Origin: Chaenocephalus aceratus
Lineage: Eukaryota > Chordata > Actinopteri > Perciformes > Channichthyidae
NCBI GenBank assembly: GCA_023974075.1
Contig: JAMFTG010000044.1
Location: 434,001-498,000 of the forward strand
Direction: 5' to 3'
DNA: 64,000 bases
Position numbers and translations under genes: made by a program. The notes under the pieces were generated by a model that saw nothing but the letters and a program-made list of their open reading frames with translations, was not told the origin of the DNA and did no database searches. Positions 9,678-21,587 of this stretch are shown here, one piece after another (the first letter of the stretch is position 1; the number at the start of each line of letters is the position of its first letter).

Positions 9678-10760
9678 AGGTATGTACCTGTCAGTAAACT
9701 TACAAGTTATGCGAACATGTAAGCAAAGCATAAATTACAGCTACGTTGACGTTACTTTGAATCACGCGGGTAAGCTAAACCGTTAGCAAGTAGCTATAGC
9801 TAGCCAGATATATTAAATAAACACTTTGTCATACAATCTAAATGTTGTGTTTTTTAGCGTTACCTGGTGATTTCAAAGAAAGCTCTCTGGGAAATGTTGA
9901 CTTACTGTTCGACATGAAGCTAGAAGCTACCTTACAGTACACACTTGATCCTGATTCCTGAGTCCTGTCAGTTAAAGTGTTTCATAGTTAGCTTAGCTTA
10001 GCATCAACCTAGCACTGAAATATATGGATGTTATGTGACAGTATTTCTGAGAAAGAGTCAGCTGACATGGTGGCATAGTTGCCACTGCTTTACGTGTCGA
10101 CAGCATGTTTGAACATATTTGCAGCAGTAAATGTGGCTGTCTGGCCACTGACGTTGCCATAACAACACCTGCATTTAAATGTGCAACCTCTTTTTGTGAC
10201 AGATTTTGCATGAAAATATAATTCTTCTGATTGATATTTCCTATTGACAGCTAGTTTCTATGTGAACATTATGAGATGGACAGCCAGCTAACAAGCTTTC
10301 AGATCAAAGCCAATCCAGTGGGGCTCCTGAAAGGGGCAAGGGACACTATGCTCCCAGATATTAAGCCTTGACCCCCATCTTAAAATTGATATGATCAAAA
10401 AATGATCTGCATTGTCGGAGGCCTTTTTCCCTCATCATCATGTCAGAGTGTACAGCTTTCCTTAGTGTTGAATGCAGAAAGATGACTATATTAGAGTATT
10501 AAGTGAAAATGACTATATTAAAGTATTAAGTGAATATATTAAGTGAATTACTCAAACTGCATTTGTAGGAATGATTCTGTCCTATTGGCAGATAACTGCT
10601 CGAACAGTGATATCTACAAGAGGTTTCCAATGCAACTATTTTCAATTGGTTAGTATTACATGTTGTGACAGTGTGGTGACACTCATTTTAATGAAGACAC
10701 ATCTTGAAATCTTGAAATTTATTTATTTGACAGAGCTGGAAACTGATTGACTTAAAATAC
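9678..10760 (+). other. Intron-like remainder of the ZMYM1-like hAT
   Basis: No coding. This lies between the presumed first exon (to ~6105) and the TTF-finger exon at 10.78 kb. It contains a small tandem duplication around 'gactatattaaagtattaagtgaa' (10485-10545). Confidence 0.4.
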
Positions 10761-10776
10761 TTGTGTTTACTCACAG

Positions 10777-12745
10777 ACGAGCCACACAGAGTAGAGGATG
10801 AAGAAAGGAGAACAGGAGAAAGGGACACACAAGAAGGAGATAGAACGACAATGAACAGGAACATCAGAACAGACAAGAGTCAATGGGTAACATGACTGAT
10901 GTAGGGACTGCAGATACAGGGCCAAGGCAAGTGAGACACCACTGCTTTCCATCCGGCATGTTTGGCCAGCAAAAGAGATTTCAACCAAGTTGGGTTGATA
11001 CTTTTAAATGGCTTGAATATTCTACAACGGCCAATGCAGCATTCTGCTTTAGTTGTAGATTATATGGCAATCAAGGGACACCCTCACCACCTCAGGATAC
11101 ACAAACTGGAAGCGTTCGTTGGATTCTTTTCGAGAACATGAAAAGTCAAACGTACACAAGGCCTCAACTATTCTCTGGAAGAGCTTTGAAGCCACCCAGC
11201 AGGTCCACGGGGACATCACACAGCAGCTGCATTCAGCAGAGATTCAGGAACGTGGGGAGTATCTGAAACGCATAGCGGCAGTGACGGCCTTTCTTGGGAA
11301 GCAAGGGATTGCGTTCAGAGGGCACGACGAAGCAGCAGAGAGCGATAACGAGGGTAATGTTATGGAATGCATGAAGCTTCTTGAAAACGTTGATCCTGTT
11401 CTGCAAACATATAAGCCACCAAACAAAGAAGTCCACGAGGCTCTCAGTGAAAGAAAGGTTCCTTGGACTTTCCATCTGATGCTAAAACCATCACTGACAC
11501 AATAGAGCAGCTGCTTGACAAACATGGAATAGGACATCTTACATGTGTTGCCCAGAGTTATGATGGTGCTGCTGTTATGAGTGGAAACGTGAGAGGTGTA
11601 CAAGCTCGGTTTAGAGAGAAGCATCCAGAAGCACTTGATGTTCACTGCTATGCCCGTGAACTCAATCTGGTCCTTTGCGCCACTTGCAAAGCCATCCCAG
11701 AGGCACGTGACTTCTTTGATCTCCTGGGGTGTCTCTACTCTTTCTTCTCCACGTCTCCTGTCCACCATCAGAGATTGGAAACATTTCAGAAACAGCTAGA
11801 GGTAGGGGACACGCAACTTGTTCAGCTGTCACACGTCAAATGGAGTCTGTGAATGCAACCCTAAAAGACCTCCCTGCTTTGATCCAGACTTTAGGGAGCC
11901 TTTCAGCCCCTCTGGCAAAGGGACTGGAAAGCAAGCTTTGCAGATTCAGTACCATCTACATGCTTGTCCTGTTCCAGACACTGCTCTCAACCACTCAGGG
12001 CTGCTCAAATACCTGCAGAGAGAAACAATGGACTGAAAAGTTACCGAAGTGACGAGAAAGCACATGAGGTCTATGACGAGACCAAGGCCCTGTGCAATAA
12101 TCTTGATATTCCCGAAACTGTGACACAGAGGAAGAAGCGTAGAAACATGGACGACGTTGTAGTTGAGGCATCATGTGGAGCAAGGTCAGACCTGACTACA
12201 GGAGATGACTTGAGAGGGAGAATCTTCTTTCCAGTTCTCGACAGAATGCTGGAGGAGCTTCAAAACAGGTTTATTGGAGTTGGGGAAAAATATTAATCGG
12301 CATACGGGCATGTCACCCTGCTTCTGAGAATTTCCTGAATGAAGAAGCACTCAAAAAACTTGCACAACATTACAGCTTCCACGTACAAACTGAAGAGGTT
12401 GTTGTTGCAAGACAATACCTTGCCAGGATAGAGAAAGACATGCCAAGTATCCAAAGTGTATTTTCCCTTTTGGATGAGGATGTGTTCCCCTCTCTTAAGG
12501 CCATCTTCCAAGCTGCTTTGACAATCCCAGTCACCAGCTGCAGTTGTGAAAGGTCCTTCAGTGCCCTGCGAAGGCTACACACTTGGCTGAGAAGTACAAT
12601 GGGCCAGGTGAGGCTTAGTCATGTGGCCATCATTTCCATTGAGAAGGAGGTCTTGGCTAATGTGGCCCATGGAGAGGTCATCGACCAATTTGCGAATGTC
12701 AAACCAAGGCGATTCAGCCTAACACTTCCACCTACAAAACAATAA
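10777..12745 (+). pseudogene. ZMYM1-like hAT transposase (TTF-finger and dimerisation domain), decayed
   Basis: After an acceptor-like ACTCACAG (10769-10776), broken frames carry in order: a TTF-type finger signature (KRFQPSWVDTFKWLEYS then AFCFSCRLYG, 10974-11070); QERGEYLKRIAAVTAFLGKQG..FRGHDE (11245-11330); a core with CVAQSYDGAAVMSG and VHCYARELNLVLC (11540-11685); and a C-terminal dimerisation domain, IPVTSCSCERSFSALRRL (12524-12577). This is the domain order of ZMYM1-like fish hAT proteins. At least three frame changes and stops at 11503 and 11850 show it is dead. The first exon is probably upstream at 5.9-6.1 kb. Confidence 0.8.
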
Positions 12746-12769
12746 AGATTCTGAAGACAGCGAGTGATG

Positions 12770-13015
12770 ATGGGGAGAAAAAAGGAAGCAAAGTGATGAA
12801 GGAAGCAGCAAGTGAGGAAGGAAGCAAGTCCTTGGGTTTCGTGAAAGGCGCTATATGAATTGAAATTATTATTATTATTATTATTATGAAGGAAGCAAGT
12901 GTTGAGGGGAAACGGCAAGTGAGGAAGGAAGCAGAAAGTGATGACGGATGCAGCAAGTGATGAAGGAAGCAAGTGATGAAGGAAGCAAGTCAGGAAGGAA
13001 GCAAGTGAGGAGGGA
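12770..13015. repeat. Degenerate minisatellite interrupted by a SINE-like tail
   Basis: Units of the type 'gatgaaggaagcaagt' and 'gaggaaggaagcaagt' repeat irregularly. At 12838-12886 they are broken by 'gtgaaaggcgctatatgaattgaaatt' followed by (ATT)n. This is the usual 3' end of a fish SINE or LINE transcript and indicates a short insertion. Confidence 0.7.
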
Positions 13016-13029
13016 TTATTATTTCCTCC

Positions 13030-14110
13030 TTCCATCCCTTTTTTCTGTTTAATCTAATTGGTAACAATTTCTAATAATTTGACTTGAAAATCAAGTGTTT
13101 TTAAATAATAAACCCATTTCTGATTCTTTGATTTATTTTACATCTGGGTGTTGAGAGATGTATCCATAGATCTCTTAATGTTGCTCTCAAAGTGCACCAG
13201 ATTGATGCTTTTAACTTAAATGTAAGTTCCCCCCATAATAGTACTTTATCTCTGCTTCTGTAACTCCGGTGTAGTGTCCCCTCGGCAACAGATCACTCAC
13301 AGTTGGTGATTACTCATTTCAATGGACAGCATATACAAAGGACATGTGAGCTTCATTGCTTAAGAGATCCTCTCATGCTATCTCTTTGAAAAAAGAAGTG
13401 TCCAGTCAACAAATGTCAGTGATCGTATATTTTTCATAAGCGATGTGAAACATTAAACTTGAAAAAACTGTGAGGGCCTAAGATATTCTACAAAATAATA
13501 TTTAAAAACATTAAAACAAATTATGTTTTTAGTAATATTTGTCATTAGTTTTACCAAAATAACTGGATTAAATTGATTTAAAATAACATTTCCAAAGAAA
13601 TAAATCCTTCAAATCTGCCTGTTCAGTTTCTGTGGGAATGTGAAGGATTACATGAAAGAAGCTCGTCTCTGCAGGTGAAGACGGGAGCTGATTGGACGTC
13701 CAGCTGTGAATTCACAGAGGGTCGCTATAGTGACTGAACGAGAGAGTATTGTCAAATGACAGTACAATTGACCAATCATAACTTCCCTCTAAATGGGCGG
13801 GTTTTATTATCGCGGACTTTATGACAAGACTTTTCTTGTTTCCATAGCAACAACAACTTCCTGTCAGCAGCGTTAACTCGCCTTCAAAATAAAAGCATGC
13901 CAAATTACACTTAAGACATACAACTGCAACGAAAGTCACAAACACAATGCAATATCCTTTTCAATTTCAAAGAACACACATGGGGTTATCTACAGGTGTT
14001 GTTTTGTGTGGCAGAGGGTCGCTTTCATTTATGCGTTTTGCACCCCGGGCTGTTGTTTTGATATTCCGCTGAAGTATACGCTGCTGTGACGTAACTCGAG
14101 GGAAGAGGTG
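13030..14110. other. No recognised feature
   Basis: AT-rich. Neither strand shows splice-framed coding or repeat termini that I can name. Confidence 0.4.
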
Positions 14111-14123
14111 GGGATCTGAGGGC

Positions 14124-15313
14124 CAGGGGTCTGCAACCTTTTTGACCAAAAGAGCCATGTTGCTCCTTTTTCCAAAACATTTTTTTGTCTGGAGCCGCAA
14201 CACATATTGCATAGTTTTTTATTGTTATATCATAGACAAAAACTACAGGTTTTTTTGCATTTATCACATGATATAAAACTGTTAACCTCTAATAAGAAAC
14301 AAAGAACTCTTATAAGGAGAATTAAAAATAATACACAGGCCTACTTTAAAATAAATTAAACACAGCACTTGGAGAGTCCTCTGCACATTTGAAGGAAAAA
14401 AAATATTATTAAAATGGGCCCACTTTGAAATAAATAAAACATATAGCTGCACCCTAAAAAGAGTTAAAGGTAGGGTAGGTAAGAATGGAGAAACCAGCTC
14501 GAGTGCGCTAGAATTAGAAAAATATGCCTCTTCCTTCAGACTTCCTCACAGAGCCCCTCCTCCAACACACACGAACGTGCACATGACCAACGAGGGCACG
14601 AGATAAGTTTGTGCGCAGATGGAAGGCTGACAGGCAGGTAGGCCATCCAGTTATTTTAGCCGGGCTGAGGCAGATGATTGGTCGTGCTTTTTACAGCGCT
14701 ACGGCTTCCACAGATGACATTTATGTATGTATTTATTGTCAAAGCATTTAATATATTCATTGCTATCGGGACGTTAAGAGCATTCCATGGAATATAACAG
14801 TGTTTTCTGAAATAAATTACATACCCATTGAATTATGACTGAAGATCGTCAGCTGGCTTCCTCTCCCGCGTTGTTCCTCGATACGTAAAGGCTGCACCAC
14901 CGTTGATAACTTCTCTCTACATATCAGACATCCCGGTAAACCAGCATCGCTTGCTGTGAAAGCAGATAACTCTGTCCACGCAGAATTAAATCCAGTGTTC
15001 CTCCGGTACTTCTCTTTGATGTATCTATAGTTCGCTCATCGAGCCGGGGTCAGGTTATTCGCCTCCAAGAAAAGGCGCTCGCGCGGGACCGTAGCAGGAT
15101 GTGACGCATATTTGAGTTGACCTAATTAAAACCGTTTTTTGTTTTTTTTGTGTCACAGTATCACCTCAAAATACAAGATACGAAAAAATTTCAACCGTGC
15201 AACAAAATATAAATAGTCCTACAAATACTTTTATTTTATTTCCTTCTTATTTTTGTCTGAGCTCAAGGGAGCCAGAGCAGAGGGCTCAAAGGGCCGCGGG
15301 TTGCCGACCCCTG
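14124..15313. mobile_element. hAT-type MITE, 1.19 kb
   Basis: Left end CAGGGGTCTGCAACC and right end GGGTTGCCGACCCCTG are inverted repeats with one mismatch in the first 15. The 'agagccatgttgctcc' and 'caaagggccgcgggttg' blocks resemble the ends of other fish hAT MITEs. The flanking 8-mers do not match, so the target duplication is lost or the edge is rearranged. A piggyBac-type MITE is nested inside. Confidence 0.7.
14468..14825. mobile_element. piggyBac-type MITE, copy 2 (right end lost)
   Basis: The left end TTAA+AGGTAGGGTAGGTA (14464-14481) and most of the body match the complete copy at 3697-4054: 'gagcccctcc..acacacgaacg', 'gacaggcaggtaggccatcc', 'ggcttccacagatgacattt'. The right inverted repeat is missing and the match fades near 14820. 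Confidence 0.8.
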
Positions 15314-15713
15314 GCCTAGGTATAAGTGCACGGCTCGCCACTGCAAATAGCCAATCACACAAAAAACATGTTGCTGTGAGCATTAAACAATTAAAATTAA
15401 ACTAAACACAACAGTACGTTACTGTCCTTATAAAATAAAAACATAAATGTTGTCCACCGACATAATACAGGCACCTTACCCTCAAGAGATCCTCACGTGC
15501 TATGAGAATCTCCCACAATCCATTGCCGTAACCAAGTTAATGCAGGCATACGTTTGTGCACTAGATGGCGCAATTGTGTATGTGCGTGTGGGGAGTCTTG
15601 CAGCAGAACATTCGACTGTAGCGCCGCCACTGTGGGCTAAGCCCCGAATGTTTCCAGGTCCAGGCGACGCCCCTGATGAGAACAATAAATTAAATAAATG
15701 ACAAGAATTCGTA

Positions 15714-15875
15714 TTAAATAAAATTAATACATGTCTCACAGACGGGCCTCGTGGTGTCCGTAGGCTTGCCCTCACTGTCAGAGATATCGCTAAAATACTT
15801 CCACATTTCGCTTCTGGTGTCTTTTTGGTCAACAAGCCGAGGCGCAGCGGCAGTTGCACTCCCACTTGCAGCCAT
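15714..15875 (-). pseudogene. BED-finger first exon of hAT, copy in 17.4-kb element
   Basis: The minus-strand frame from MAASGSATAAAPRLVDQKD continues to WKYFSDISDSEGKPTDTTRPVCETC and stops at once. It matches 37197-37358 almost residue for residue. WKYF..GKPTDT..PVC..C is the first half of a BED zinc finger as found at the N-terminus of ZBED/hAT transposases. The histidine pair is missing, so the finger is truncated in both copies. Confidence 0.75.
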
Positions 15876-16214
15876 GCTTCTCGTTTTCTCACGTGCTCTG
15901 GCAGCTAGCGCGTGCACGAGAGAGGGGAGGGACTGCAGGCACGGCTGCAGTGCAGGGAGTGGAAGCAGAGCACTGAACACACACGGCTCCAGTGGCGGCC
16001 GGCCCATGCGCTAGGGCCAAACTAGTTTAAATTAGTTTATTAGATAAATTAGTTTATCATTACAGGGCAGAGCCCCCGAGCCAAACAGCAGCAACCAGCA
16101 CGTTGCAAAAGTCTCAATAGTAAACTGTGCCGCCGAAACATAATTTCAGCCAATCAGCGCCGTCAAATATTGTGGTCACGTGGGCGCCCATGTTGCTTAC
16201 GTGCGTTGACGTGA

Positions 16215-16470
16215 GTTGTTTTTTATACTCGTGAGTGACCAAGGTGACGCAGTATTTGGATGAGAATGGTGTGCAGGTGGAGTCGCCGGAACCTCGGTCC
16301 GCCCAAGAGCTACTCTCCAATCCTTTTGAAAGGAGAAGTTTGGGAGATAAATTGATACTTAAAGACCTTGGACCGGACCAACCCGATTTGTATATATCAC
16401 AGCAAGCTCGTGAAAAAGACAAAACGTATCAACAAGGCTTCTCACATGGCTAGCTGGATGCAAACAGGTA
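16215..16470 (+). pseudogene. ZMYM1-like hAT N-terminal exon
   Basis: Frame containing QVESPEPRSAQELLSNPFER, then LGDKLILKDLGPDQPDL and QGFSHG followed by TAG at 16451. The NPFERRSL..DLGPDQP pattern followed by an aromatic F-S stretch is that of the segment just before the TTF-type finger in ZMYM1-like hAT proteins. The finger itself is absent, and a donor-like CAG|GTAAAT follows at 16468-16473. Inside the 15990-17108 element, so it is likely its residual coding part. Confidence 0.55.
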
Positions 16471-16524
16471 AATGCTGTCTTTTGTTTCACATGCTTGCTC
16501 TTCAAACAGCCGGGGACAGATACG

Positions 16525-17003
16525 ATCTGTTCAGAAACTAGACAGAAGTTAAACAAGTACAAACCACAGACTGTCTGTGTCATGGAGAATACAGTCGCTG
16601 GTTTATTTATGTCTGTAGGCCGTTGTTGTGAGTGTGGACGGTCGGAGCATATACAACGTTAGCTTAGCCAAGCTCCATTCAGAAAACAAGCATTCTAAAG
16701 GGTTTATCGCCTGCCGTCTGTCTGCAGACTCAAAGCATTAACTCATGGTTTTTACTAACCGGTATCAGTGTGTTGTTACTTCGGCATCATTTAGAAACGT
16801 GTATTACAATTAAATCACGGTCAAATATGTTCATCTTGTTGTAGTTGTAGCCCCGAGCCAGCGCGTCTTGTTTGAATGATGCGAGTAAACACAGCTGGCA
16901 GCTGCGGTGAAACTCGAGCGTTTAGAGCGAAGCGAATATTCGCATCACGTCCGGTCTGAACGCAGCATTAAAGCGAGCTCCGCGCTGCACTGGAAACGCG
17001 CCA
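16525..17003 (-). mobile_element. Harbinger-type MITE, partial copy
   Basis: Reverse-complement match to the 52558-53241 element: the 'cacagactgtctgtgtcatgg..cagtcgctggtttattta' block and others. It ends ACTGGAAACGCGCCA, followed by TTA at 17004-17006. The other end is missing. Confidence 0.65.
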
Positions 17004-17350
17004 TTACCACCAGAAGTCCTAATTTAAGGGGTCATTTCTCCCAAAAAGAAATGTTTTACTCACTCTATCAATAGCCCCACCAAAAGTATTTTCCACCAGC
17101 CGCCACTGCACGGCTCTTATTAAAACGGCGCTTTCTCACCGGAGTACTTTCCCCCGTCATTCTTAAAGTACCGATACTAATGAAACGGAGGAATATTAAC
17201 GTTTTTAACGGCAGGGTATCACGGTACCTTTCAAGTATCGGTACACACCGTGCAACACTAGGCAGGAGTCAGTGTCTCTCCCCCAAACTCACACATAGAC
17301 AATTCGATATGAACTGAAGAGCCGCATGAAGCTAGGCAAAGAGCCGAGAG

Positions 17351-17370
17351 CCGCGGGTTGGCCACCCCTG
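17351..17370 (-). mobile_element. Terminal inverted repeat of BED-finger hAT
   Basis: CCGCGGGTTGGCCACCCCTG is the exact reverse complement of the left end of the 36855 element. It marks the 5' end (minus strand) of the copy that holds the exon at 15714-15875 and was invaded by the 15990-17108 hAT. Confidence 0.85.
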
Positions 17371-17399
17371 TACTAGTGTATCGTAGATTTTAACTTAAG

Positions 17400-18815
17400 A
17401 TTACATTTGCATCTTATTACAAATCTCCAGTAAAAAATATTTGGCTTTTCATTTAATAAATATGTAGGTCATATTTAAATGTAATTATTAAGCATAATCA
17501 AATGCAATTCTTATTCAATAAAACAGTTTTACACTAAGGCTGCTACAAAACAGTAGACACTTTAAACACATTTTATTTTTGTTCTGTTGTCTGATGCAAG
17601 TTTAACCCAGGTTCAATCCTAGCAGGCTCCCGTAGCTCAGTATAAATGGCAGCCAGGTCACTTCTGTTTCCTTTACTGGTCGGTTGTGATGCTGGTTGCT
17701 ACGTTGATGCTACATACTACACACAGGGATTCCTCCACGATTCCTAAACAGATTAACGTTTTGTTAAACATTGCTGCAATCAGCGGTGAGTCTTGTATTG
17801 GTAGAATGTATTTAAAATGTGTAATGTTATTGAAAAATGCCCGGAATGTGCCCGCAGCGGTTAGCATTTTCAATAGGAAATCTACATTGAGATAGCTCTC
17901 GTTAGCTGCTAAGCATGCTAATAGTATTGCTAGTAGAAATATCTTATGCATGGGTCTTCACTGATCCCAATTACTTTAAGTGTAACCTTGTGGGCTTTTG
18001 GCTATCAGCCCTGAGGTATTGCTTTGTTGTTTACTGGCTGAATGTAAACAGATTAATGATTTGTATAGAAATGGATATAGAAATGTTGTACAACCAGAAA
18101 TGTAATTATTTTATTTAAGAGATTTATTAAACCAGAAATGTATTTATTTTATTTAAGAGATTTATTAAACCAGGAATGTATTTATGAGATGTATTATACA
18201 AGAGATGTATTTATTTTATTTAAGAGATTTATTTTTATTTAAATGCTTAAAGGGGAAGATACTAATTATTCCTTGTGACCCTTTACAGGTCAGGTTTTTT
18301 GTTTGGATATATTTGCTTTTGCCAGGTGCTTGCCGCACCTGATGACCTTTCATGGACCTTGATGGCGAGCTAAGATTCTAAACCTATCCTCCCTGCCACA
18401 TGGTGAAGTAGGATTAAACGGAAATTAATTAACTTTACCCCGGAAGCTTTTCTTTTGTTATCTTTTGCCTTTACTGGGCCCCTGAAAAATAATCATGTGA
18501 ATTTGAATGAACTTGTTATCTTGAATACAACTATTTTGTAACGCATACCTGGTTTCAGTTGTATTTTTCACACACATTCAGCTCCATAGTCGTTCCTAGT
18601 TCTTCTGAATATCACTCATTTAATTACAGCTGATACACTTGCTACACAAGCCATGATTAATCTACAGTTTACAATTATTTTAACAAATACTGCACATACA
18701 TTCGTTCAATTAAACAACGCAGGCACGTTGATGTACTGTCACTCAGAGGTCGAAGGAGTATCCGGCCCTTTCTAAAGTAAACATATTCATACCACACTGT
18801 AAGAATACTCTATTG
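17400..18815. other. No confident feature
   Basis: A short tandem block at about 18100-18240 repeats 'atttattttatttaagagatttatt' with small changes. Otherwise no coding or repeat termini. Confidence 0.4.
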
Positions 18816-18816
18816 C

Positions 18817-19638
18817 AGGGCTTCTCAAACCTTTTTCAGTAATGTACCCCCTTTGAAACATTTTCTCAGCCAAGCCTGACCGACCCCGAACATGTGATCG
18901 AAAAAGCCTATATAAATAATTACAATATAGCAATGTTCCCTCAGTGTGTGATTTATTTCTCATTTCATCAAATCCCCCTCCTCGACTCCTCGGTCCTCCG
19001 GTAGTGACTCGGAAATGGAATTCAGCGCGCCATGTTGAAGGACATCTCATTTCTCTAAATGCACTTCGAGGAGGCTCTCTGGAGGAGCTATGACCGAGCA
19101 TACACTGATGGGTCCTCCACGGATGCATTTCCGGGAACAGAGATGTTTCAAAGAGTCGTGACGCACGGCTGGACTTATCTCAGCCAATCACAGCTCTGCA
19201 TGCATCCCCTGGATATTATTTTATTAACTGCTCTCATCGCAACGCAATGTTTACAGTGAGAACAGCTGTGAGGCAGAAAGCAGAGCAGTGTGTATAATAT
19301 ATATCACTCAGTAGAACAGGCCTACTCTCTTTATTTACTTTAGTTTAGCAGATATCTACAAACAAAGAGTCGATATTTTTCTAAAACCATTTAGTGCTTC
19401 ACATAAAATACACAACGGCTGTAGCCTGTTTTAGGAGCTGTATGAGCGGACAGACAGGTCTCAGTTGGTTTGGTGTCCTCTGCTTACTTTTAATACTTGT
19501 AAATAAAACGTTTGGCCCGTAATTTATTTCCCTCATTGTAGCGACCAGAGAGGGGGGGGGGATATATCCAGTCTCTGATAGTGTTACGTTATTATGAGAG
19601 TGCTCTGTTTGATTCTGAAATTGTATATATTTATATAA

Positions 19639-19641
<3 letters not shown>
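18817..19641. repeat. hAT-like MITE left end and MITE debris
   Basis: CAGGGCTTCTCAAACCTTTTT begins at 18817. Fish hAT MITEs often start CAGGG(C/T)TTCTCAAA. The matching right end was not found. The remainder has no coding. Confidence 0.4.

Positions 19642-19674
<33 letters not shown>
19642..19674. repeat. (GT)n microsatellite
   Basis: Uninterrupted TG/GT tract next to a TA-rich stretch. Confidence 0.95.
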
Positions 19675-19676
<2 letters not shown>

Positions 19677-20054
19677 GCATAAGTAGCCTGTTATTGTCTC
19701 ATGACACCGCCCTGTGAATGAATCAAAGTAAATATATGAGTGGTCATGAACACATCTGTCCTTCAGACAGAGGGCTGCTGTGCCTCCTGTCATCATTAAT
19801 GGACGTCTCTTTAAGATGACCGCTCAGAGGAGAGGAGTTCTCATTACTCTAACCGCCTGCTGGTTCCCCTCCTCTCTCCTCGGCTCCCCTCCTCAGTCCT
19901 CCGCTCGCATCTCCTGTGGGCGGGACTAAGTCTTGAGGTTAGGAGTCGAGGAGGGGAGTTAGAGAAATGAGAAAGGGCCAGGGACGGCCGGGGGACGGAG
20001 GGACGGATTCAAGACGCTCCGAGGTCCAACACAAAGTCCAACACTGCCAAAAGG

Positions 20055-20463
20055 GTGGCATGGAAGAGGAACAGGAGGTGGTCTCGGGCGGACGGCCGGG
20101 GGCAAGGCAGAGGTAGAGAAGTGGCTAAGGCTGCGGCGAGCATAGTCAGGGAGACGGGCACAAGGACGGACCGGGTTCGTGGGCGACTGGACCACCGGCG
20201 GAATAGGATCTGGTGTCGGCGGGACACCCGGCAGGACAGAGTTCGTAGCCGGCGGAGCCAACGGCGTAACAGGAACCCTGGACGGGACATGGGCTGGTGT
20301 CGACGGGACCTCCAACAGGACAGGATATGGTGTTGGCAGGAAATCCGGCAGAGCAGGTGTTGGCAGGACCCCAACAAAACAGGACATGGAGTTGGGATTA
20401 GAGAAGGAACTCGAGAAGAGACTTGAGAGGGGACTTGGAAAGGGACTCGAAAAGGGGAGTTGA
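20055..20463. repeat. GC-rich degenerate minisatellite-like block
   Basis: Phrases such as 'ggtgtcggcgggac', 'ggtgtcgacgggac' and 'ggtgttggcaggac' recur with 'caggacag' spacers, giving long frames on both strands with low-complexity content (Arg/Gly on plus, Pro on minus). Both strands are open for the same compositional reason, so I do not call a protein. Confidence 0.5.
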
Positions 20464-20524
20464 ACACAAATCAAGCAGAACATTTATCTGGTACTCTTTA
20501 ATCAGCTTGTGTAAGAAATAAAAT

Positions 20525-20830
20525 CAACGCAGTTCTTGCGTGGCTGTGTCTTCAGTTGAAAGCCCAGTGGCGATCTGTTCATCTGTCACACTGATCATAG
20601 TCAATAACTTTGTTGTTATTAGCATCTGGTTAGCTAGCTATGCTAACGAATATAAGAAGCTTTTTCTACAACCAGTGAGTTAAAGGGACATCTTTATATG
20701 ATCATTATAGTTATAAAAAAATAAGAGCATAAAGTAAACGGGTATAAAATACTATGACAGTAAAAAAATGTTGTTATTAATAAAAAAGAATACAGTTTGA
20801 AAGGGGAGTGATTTGTAAAATATCTATAAA
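20525..20830 (-). repeat. Inverted copy of the hAT interior at 35.0-35.3 kb
   Basis: From 'gttcttgcgtggctgtgtc' to 'aaaggggagtgatttg' this is the reverse complement of about 35025-35310. The other copy lies inside the 34655-35606 hAT, so this is a fragment of the same element without its ends. Confidence 0.75.
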
Positions 20831-20903
20831 GGAGCGATAACCGAGGAACCACCAGACCATCCTCCGTTGAAATCCTCAGACACTCGCCCCGCCCCCTTAC
20901 TGT

Positions 20904-21587
20904 TGTTAGAAATTAAAATCAATGTTTTGATGGCATAAAGTACCTTAAACATACCGTCAGTTTAAATGCTGTTTTATACTGAAAAACCAGAAGTTCTTGT
21001 GCACAACCAGTTGTTAAGCTTTTATTCTGAAAATCCTTCATCTCCGGTTAGCATGAGGCTAATATACCATTTACTATAGAGGTGAATTTAGCAGCGATGT
21101 TGCACAGCGAAACCTACTGACTTCAACACTACAACTATAGACGTCGAGATATTATTATTGCTGGATAAGGTACAGTTTATTTGATTACGTTATTGTTTAC
21201 AGATGTGGGTAGCATGTGACAACATCCGGAATGACCGGAAACCAAACTGCTGTGAAGTATTTCCTGTATTTTTAGGAGTATTGATTACAGCGTTTAGGAG
21301 GAGAAAAGGCGTGTTTAGTTATATATTGAATGTACAATGTCTGTATCCTCTGATATGCGTAACAACGGACATTAAATACGTGGAGGGCCGGCCCGCGGGG
21401 AGGAGCCAGCAGAGGAGATGTAAACAGCGCGACCTGAGGGGTACGGCCTCTTTCTCCGCTAGCGAGAGCCAGAGGACAGCTGCTCTTCTGTCCGAACAAT
21501 ATCCTGCTTGTAACATTACCACGACTCCATTTAGTCTCCTTTTTAAGCTTCTCTCCTGGCCGCGAGAATAACCAAACACAGATAACA
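20904..21587 (+). repeat. LTR-like dispersed repeat, copy 2
   Basis: Starts TGTTAGAAATTAAAATC and ends ..ACACAGATAACA. The order of blocks is as in the copy at 2544-3339. TGTTA/TAACA ends are short inverted repeats as in LTRs. Flanking bases do not repeat. Confidence 0.6.

Larger units (their letters stand above)
15990..17108. mobile_element. Non-autonomous hAT with perfect 8-bp target duplication
   Basis: Begins CAGTGGCGGC and ends GCCGCCACTG, exact 10-bp inverted repeats. CACGGCTC is present on both sides (15982-15989 and 17109-17116), a perfect 8-bp duplication. The flanks join into the continuous sequence seen uninterrupted at 37.08-37.10 kb on the other strand. This proves insertion into a BED-finger hAT copy. 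It carries an N-terminal exon of a ZMYM1-like protein. Confidence 0.9.

Noticed and set aside
17608..17660. tRNA-like words 'ggttcaatcct' and 'gtagctcag'
   Set aside because: B-box-like precedes A-box-like in the wrong order and no cloverleaf can be formed.
19959..20483. Proline-rich 174-codon minus frame
   Set aside because: The GC-rich block is open on both strands because of its repeat composition; no splice or family evidence.
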